From: Drechslerella dactyloides
Lineage: Eukaryota; Ascomycota; Orbiliomycetes; Orbiliales; Orbiliaceae
DNA: 64,000 bases
NCBI GenBank assembly: GCA_020064725.1
Contig: JAGTWJ010000008.1
Location: 2,480,001-2,544,000, forward strand
Reading direction: 5' to 3'
Shown here: positions 60,300 through 64,000 of the stretch, piece by piece
Layout of the letters: each line of letters opens with the position of its first letter
Numbering within the stretch: position 1 is the first letter of the stretch
Position numbers and translations under genes: made by a program
Notes under the pieces: generated by a model
The model's database searches: none
Told to the model about the DNA's origin: nothing
What the model saw: the letters and a program-made list of their open reading frames with translations, nothing else

Positions 60300-62471
60300 A
60301 TTTTTGCAGTTTATAAACAAGAAAGTATCTTGGGCGTCCTGGGTCTTTGAAATTTGAAGGATCGAGGAGACAATGCGAAGCAGATATCGTGGTGTGGTAA
60401 AATTGCGCAGTTCTAACGTTAAATTTTCTTATGGCTGAAGAACGCAGATATCACTTCCGAATTCAGATCTAGAGAACCTGAGATTTATATATATATAAGT
60501 TCGTCAGCGTCAAAAATTTCAATTGACCGACCGTCACGCAGCGGGAGAAAGCTCGGAATAGAAGGAGGCAGTCCCGCACGCTATCACCAACAAATTGATA
60601 ATGGAAACAAAGGATGTGATGTATTAGTGGAATGGAGTTTACCGGTATACGAATAAATGTTCAAAGTGTTACTGTAATCAACTAAATGAACGAATATGTA
60701 AATGTGCTAGCAAATTCGTAACAAAGCGAGGTTTCGTTACTTAATAACTTTGCAATCAATGCAATTGTAAAAATCGTGTGTGAATTGTAGCTGCACAGCA
60801 GCCTCGAAGTGAAAGAGTCTACTACTAAAACGGAAGTGTCTAGCTCGATAGTTTGATAAAGTCGGGTTTATGTTCTCGCGGGATGGTCAGGGCAGTTCAT
60901 CTGGTACTTATATAGAATTCGAACATTTTGGTGTTGTCTCAGATACGAACCGCGTCGAAGATGTCACTAGTAACAATACGCGATAAAATTTTATGTTTGG
61001 TTGCACGGGGTGTTTCCTTCGTTAACACGTTCAAAGCTCAACGGTCTGTAAAACCCCGCGACTATTGAAACTGGACGGCCCTCATCATTCCAAATGCAAG
61101 AAACAGAAATATTCCTGCAGAACCCAGGGAGGCGTTTTTCCGAAAAGAAAGCGACCATAGCGGCCTATCATATGTAGGATCGAGCTCTGCCAAATCGATA
61201 TTGTATTTACCCCCGGCTTATGCTAAACGAAAAGAAGAAGAAAAAAAAAGCTTAAAAGCTTGTTATCCATGTTTACTCTGGAACACAACGTTGTTTCTAA
61301 TCGGTAAATCATCAAGTTTGTGAGTAGAGGCATTGGAAGAGAAATCGCCTTTTAGTTCCACCTTTGATCGACCACCAGCGAATCCGGCGAGGGACGTCGC
61401 ACCAAGAGCCTGTGAAGTTGTATAAGTATTGTGGCTCGCACCCTTCAAGGTCGCTCGCTCCAGCCGAGATATGGAAACATAAAAGTCGGTTGAGTTGTCG
61501 AGGCCTGGTTGGCTAAGGGTAATACCTTGATCCTGGCTGTAAGGTTGCGCATGCATGATCATATGAGGGGTTATCGATATATATCTGATACGTCGATTCT
61601 AGGCTCTCAACCGGTAGGTCACATAGCCCCTATGTGCATATCGCAGGGGTTCCAAATACCGAATGCCAAACTGGAGAATGAAACAACAGAGATCTCATGT
61701 TGAGACGGTTGTGCGGCCCAGAAATCGCTTTGGCAGGATCTCTTGTGCTTTGGACAAAATTCCAGAGTTATGATTCTCGGGAAGTTCGAGCGCAAGCACA
61801 GTTCGAACCGACAATCTCCAATCGAAGGGGCGGAAAGATATCTGGATCACCTTGGCACCTACTGTCTCTGCGGCTCTGCAACCCTGCAAGTTCCATACAG
61901 CCTCGGGTTCTTATTGCATGATGTCCTGAATCGGTTGGTTGGTATCGCTCGTGTTGTCGGCGCCAAAGGTTGACTGCTGTTTGCCAAAGTTTTATATGGC
62001 AGCTGGAGTCGCTTGCAAATACTTCTTGGGCACAATACCCCTAATATACTATTCATCAAACGTGATTTATAACGATGCGAATGAAATGTCACTCCAACGA
62101 CTCTGTAAACATATAACTAGTATTAAGACTACCACAACCACCTCTACTACAGCTATCACTAAAACTATAGACAGTGACTCTTTGTAGATATTATATGCCC
62201 AAACCTTAGTATCATCTAAAGCGAGTATCATCAGGAGTGAGGCGCCACTCGCTAGTGTGGCTGGAGTTCGTGGTTGGCATCGGCACGAATGCATGTTAAC
62301 GTTGGGCTGCGTTGAGACTCGGAAGGCTTCAAAGTCAGCCGCAGCTGAAATTCTGAGGCAGGACTTAGTAACACCATATACTATATATTGAAGAAGCCGC
62401 GACGGAACGAATCTCATCCACTCGAACTTCAGTCAGTAGTATAACAACTTTCATAATATCAACCCCTCAAA
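60300..62471. other. intergenic, no supported gene
   Basis: Between divergent promoters of two secreted-protein genes. Short frames around 61,260-61,970 are not convincing; a tRNA T-arm-like stretch near 61,800 has no matching D or anticodon arm. Confidence 0.55.
60484..60498 (-). promoter_or_regulatory. TATA element of the beta-propeller gene
   Basis: An AT-alternating TATATATATATAAA element on the minus strand, about 185 bp upstream of the ATG. Confidence 0.4.
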
Positions 62472-63096
62472 ATGAAGCTCTTCATTCCAATCCTGGCTGC
62501 CTGCCTCCTTCCTCTAACAAGCGCCGCGACAGCTCGCTATTTCAGTAAGCCTCTCCTTTGATTTTCCCTCTGCTTAGCTAACTTGAACTTCCTTCAGTTC
62601 AAATGACCGGCCAAAAGGGAGACATCTTCAAGTCTACAGTTAAAGGGTTCGGATCCGCGTCTCCTGCCCGAAGTATCAACATCACAATCTCGGCAGCCGT
62701 TGACGCCGCTACGGGCATTGCTTCTGGGAAACGACGCTATTCTCCAATCGTCGTATCTCGAGATATGGACGATTATTCAACGGGCGTAGTTTCGTCACTA
62801 GTAACGAATGAAAAACTGAAAACAATCAAAATAACTGTTCAACAACAGGCAGGCGAGTCAAAATAAATTGCTTGGAAGTAACTATAAAGGCTGTTAACAA
62901 AGTCTATATTATAATAGAAACGGGACCTGGGGTACTAAGTACAGTTCGAACGTACACGTTTACGGATGCGCGGCTTGTGAGCGTGAATCAGATTAGTGGC
63001 ACTACGGACCAGATTGAAGTGTTGGCATTTGTATTTCAACAATGGGAGCTTACAACCACGAAAGGAGGCATTACTGTCCAGGATAATTGGTCTTAA
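62472..63096 (+). CDS. secreted Hcp-like (type VI tube protein fold) protein
   Basis: Exon 1 62472-62544 encodes a signal peptide (MKLFIPILAACLLPLTSAA), joined in phase by a 53-nt intron (GTAAGC, GCTAAC, CAG) to exon 2 at 62598. The mature part resembles the Hcp1 family: GQKGDIFKSTVKGFG, SGKRRYSPIVVSRDMDDYS, LVTNEKLKTIKITVQQQ, and near the end RTYTFTDARLVSV and TTTKGGITVQDNWS. This is the order of bacterial Hcp, which ends in a DDW-like motif. Secreted fungal members exist; their function is unknown. Exon 2 hits a stop at 62,866, and the last part lies in another frame. A 3' intron (donor at 62,857, acceptor near 63,0xx not needed; best in-phase acceptor CTAAG before TACAGTTCG at about 62,940) restores the frame, but its signals are weak. 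A frameshift is the alternative. Confidence 0.7.
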
Positions 63097-64000
63097 GACG
63101 GACGATACAAGAACCTAAGCGATGTGATATGTGTTCTTTCAATCTTATATATTAGACTCATGTAGTCTTGTGGTACAATATTCCAATCAGGCAGGAATAA
63201 TGATTCACACCTGTTGTTAATGGCCTGTGGCCAAAAAGGTATGTGAGAGTAGATCGCCAATTCTCTATTAAAACGTTCCGGTGTTTCTAAGTCCGGCTAT
63301 GCTTCGCATTATAACTTTGCCTAAATATAGATTTTCAAGGTATATTACCACTATATAAAAGTAAACTGTTTATGTTATTATATTTGAATCGTTATCGGTT
63401 ACAACTAATCAAATCCGTAGATTAGGGTGTGTATCTTTATTTCGTTGTTATCGTTATTACTACAGGGCTAAGTAGCTGAATTGATGATTTTCGACATCAC
63501 AGTATCTGTTTTGACTACCTTTTAAAAAAAGTTGTTCGTGGGGCTTTATGCTTCAGCCCGTACTAGTTTCTTTGGTTGGTATCGTTTTTATCGTCGTTAT
63601 TGTTATTCTTTATATCTGCCTTCACGACTATAAATTTTATAGAGGAGAAGATTGCTGCTGACTTAATTCTAACTACCATTATTATTGTAGTACCATCAAG
63701 GGACGCCCTGGAGTGCGCAGTCACTGAGGCTAAAATGCTACCAAATTCCCGGCGTATAATTTGTCTCTGAGTACGCTTATAATGCAATGGGATTATGCCA
63801 GCTGCTAGCTGGCCCCGAGCCACCAGCTAGCACCGCCTGGTATCCCTGAGAGCTTTGTACGGCCGTGCCGTTACAAGTACCATATTGTATGACCACAAAT
63901 ATCACACACACAATAAAATAAGAATATACAAGCTTTTATAACTTTGCGTTTGTAGTAACAATCATAACATTCCATTGCTCCAAATTATGACGAGTCCTTC
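63097..64000. other. terminal intergenic stretch, no gene seen
   Basis: AT-rich 3' flank of the Hcp-like gene; no protein-like frame or RNA gene up to the window edge. Confidence 0.6.

Noticed and set aside
61790..61830. tRNA T-arm-like sequence on the minus strand
   Set aside because: No A box, anticodon stem or acceptor stem can be folded around it.

Overview
The window comes from the nuclear genome of a filamentous ascomycete (Pezizomycotina-type fungus). Protein genes are split by short introns of about 50-135 nt with GTAAGT/GTAAGC-like donors, CTAAC/CTGAC-like branch points and YAG acceptors. The recognisable families are fungal: ASC-1/Rqt4 zinc finger, Rcl1, NACHT NTPase, DUF3455, GH28 pectinase, GFA and Zn-dependent ADH. 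I cannot name the species from the sequence.

Layout, left to right. A secreted/membrane protein of unknown function lies at 0.7-2.5 kb. A secreted alpha-carbonic anhydrase with four exons lies at 5.8-6.9 kb. From 6.9 to 12.6 kb I see no gene. A small Cys-rich protein gene sits at 12.6 kb, followed by 5.5 kb of low-complexity, pyrimidine-rich DNA that probably includes the leader of a putative zinc-finger protein gene (18.4-20.1 kb). A four-exon zinc alcohol dehydrogenase (21.3-22.7 kb, minus) and a four-exon GFA-family glutathione/formaldehyde enzyme (25.0-25.7 kb, minus) follow. At 28.2-29.85 kb is a complete-length but dead Tc1/mariner transposon with perfect 32-bp inverted repeats and TA flanks. 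Its seven internal stops are all TAA/TAG, as expected from RIP or methylcytosine deamination.

The right half holds a three-exon NACHT NTPase (31.9-34.8 kb), a decaying F-box/LRR-like gene (35.9-36.8 kb), RCL1 (38.3-39.5 kb), a single-pass membrane protein (40.4-41.7 kb) and a small conserved-looking protein (42.1 kb). Next come a tRNA-Arg(ACG) gene at 43.1-43.3 kb, a doubtful secreted-protein gene at 44 kb, an Rqt4/TRIP4 homologue (45.9-47.7 kb) and an F-box protein (48-49.4 kb). The final part is rich in genes for secreted proteins: a DUF3455 protein (52.3 kb), a GH28 polygalacturonase with an extra N-terminal Cys-rich region (57.3-58.9 kb), a tail-to-tail secreted beta-propeller-like protein (59.0-60.3 kb) and a secreted protein resembling the bacterial type VI tube protein Hcp (62.5-63.1 kb).

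The most unusual observation is the tRNA-Arg gene. Its D-loop is interrupted by a 59-nt insert with every hallmark of a spliceosomal intron, and exact removal restores a normal 72-nt tRNA. No CRISPR, rRNA or bacterial-style operon structure is present, and most genes look independently transcribed.
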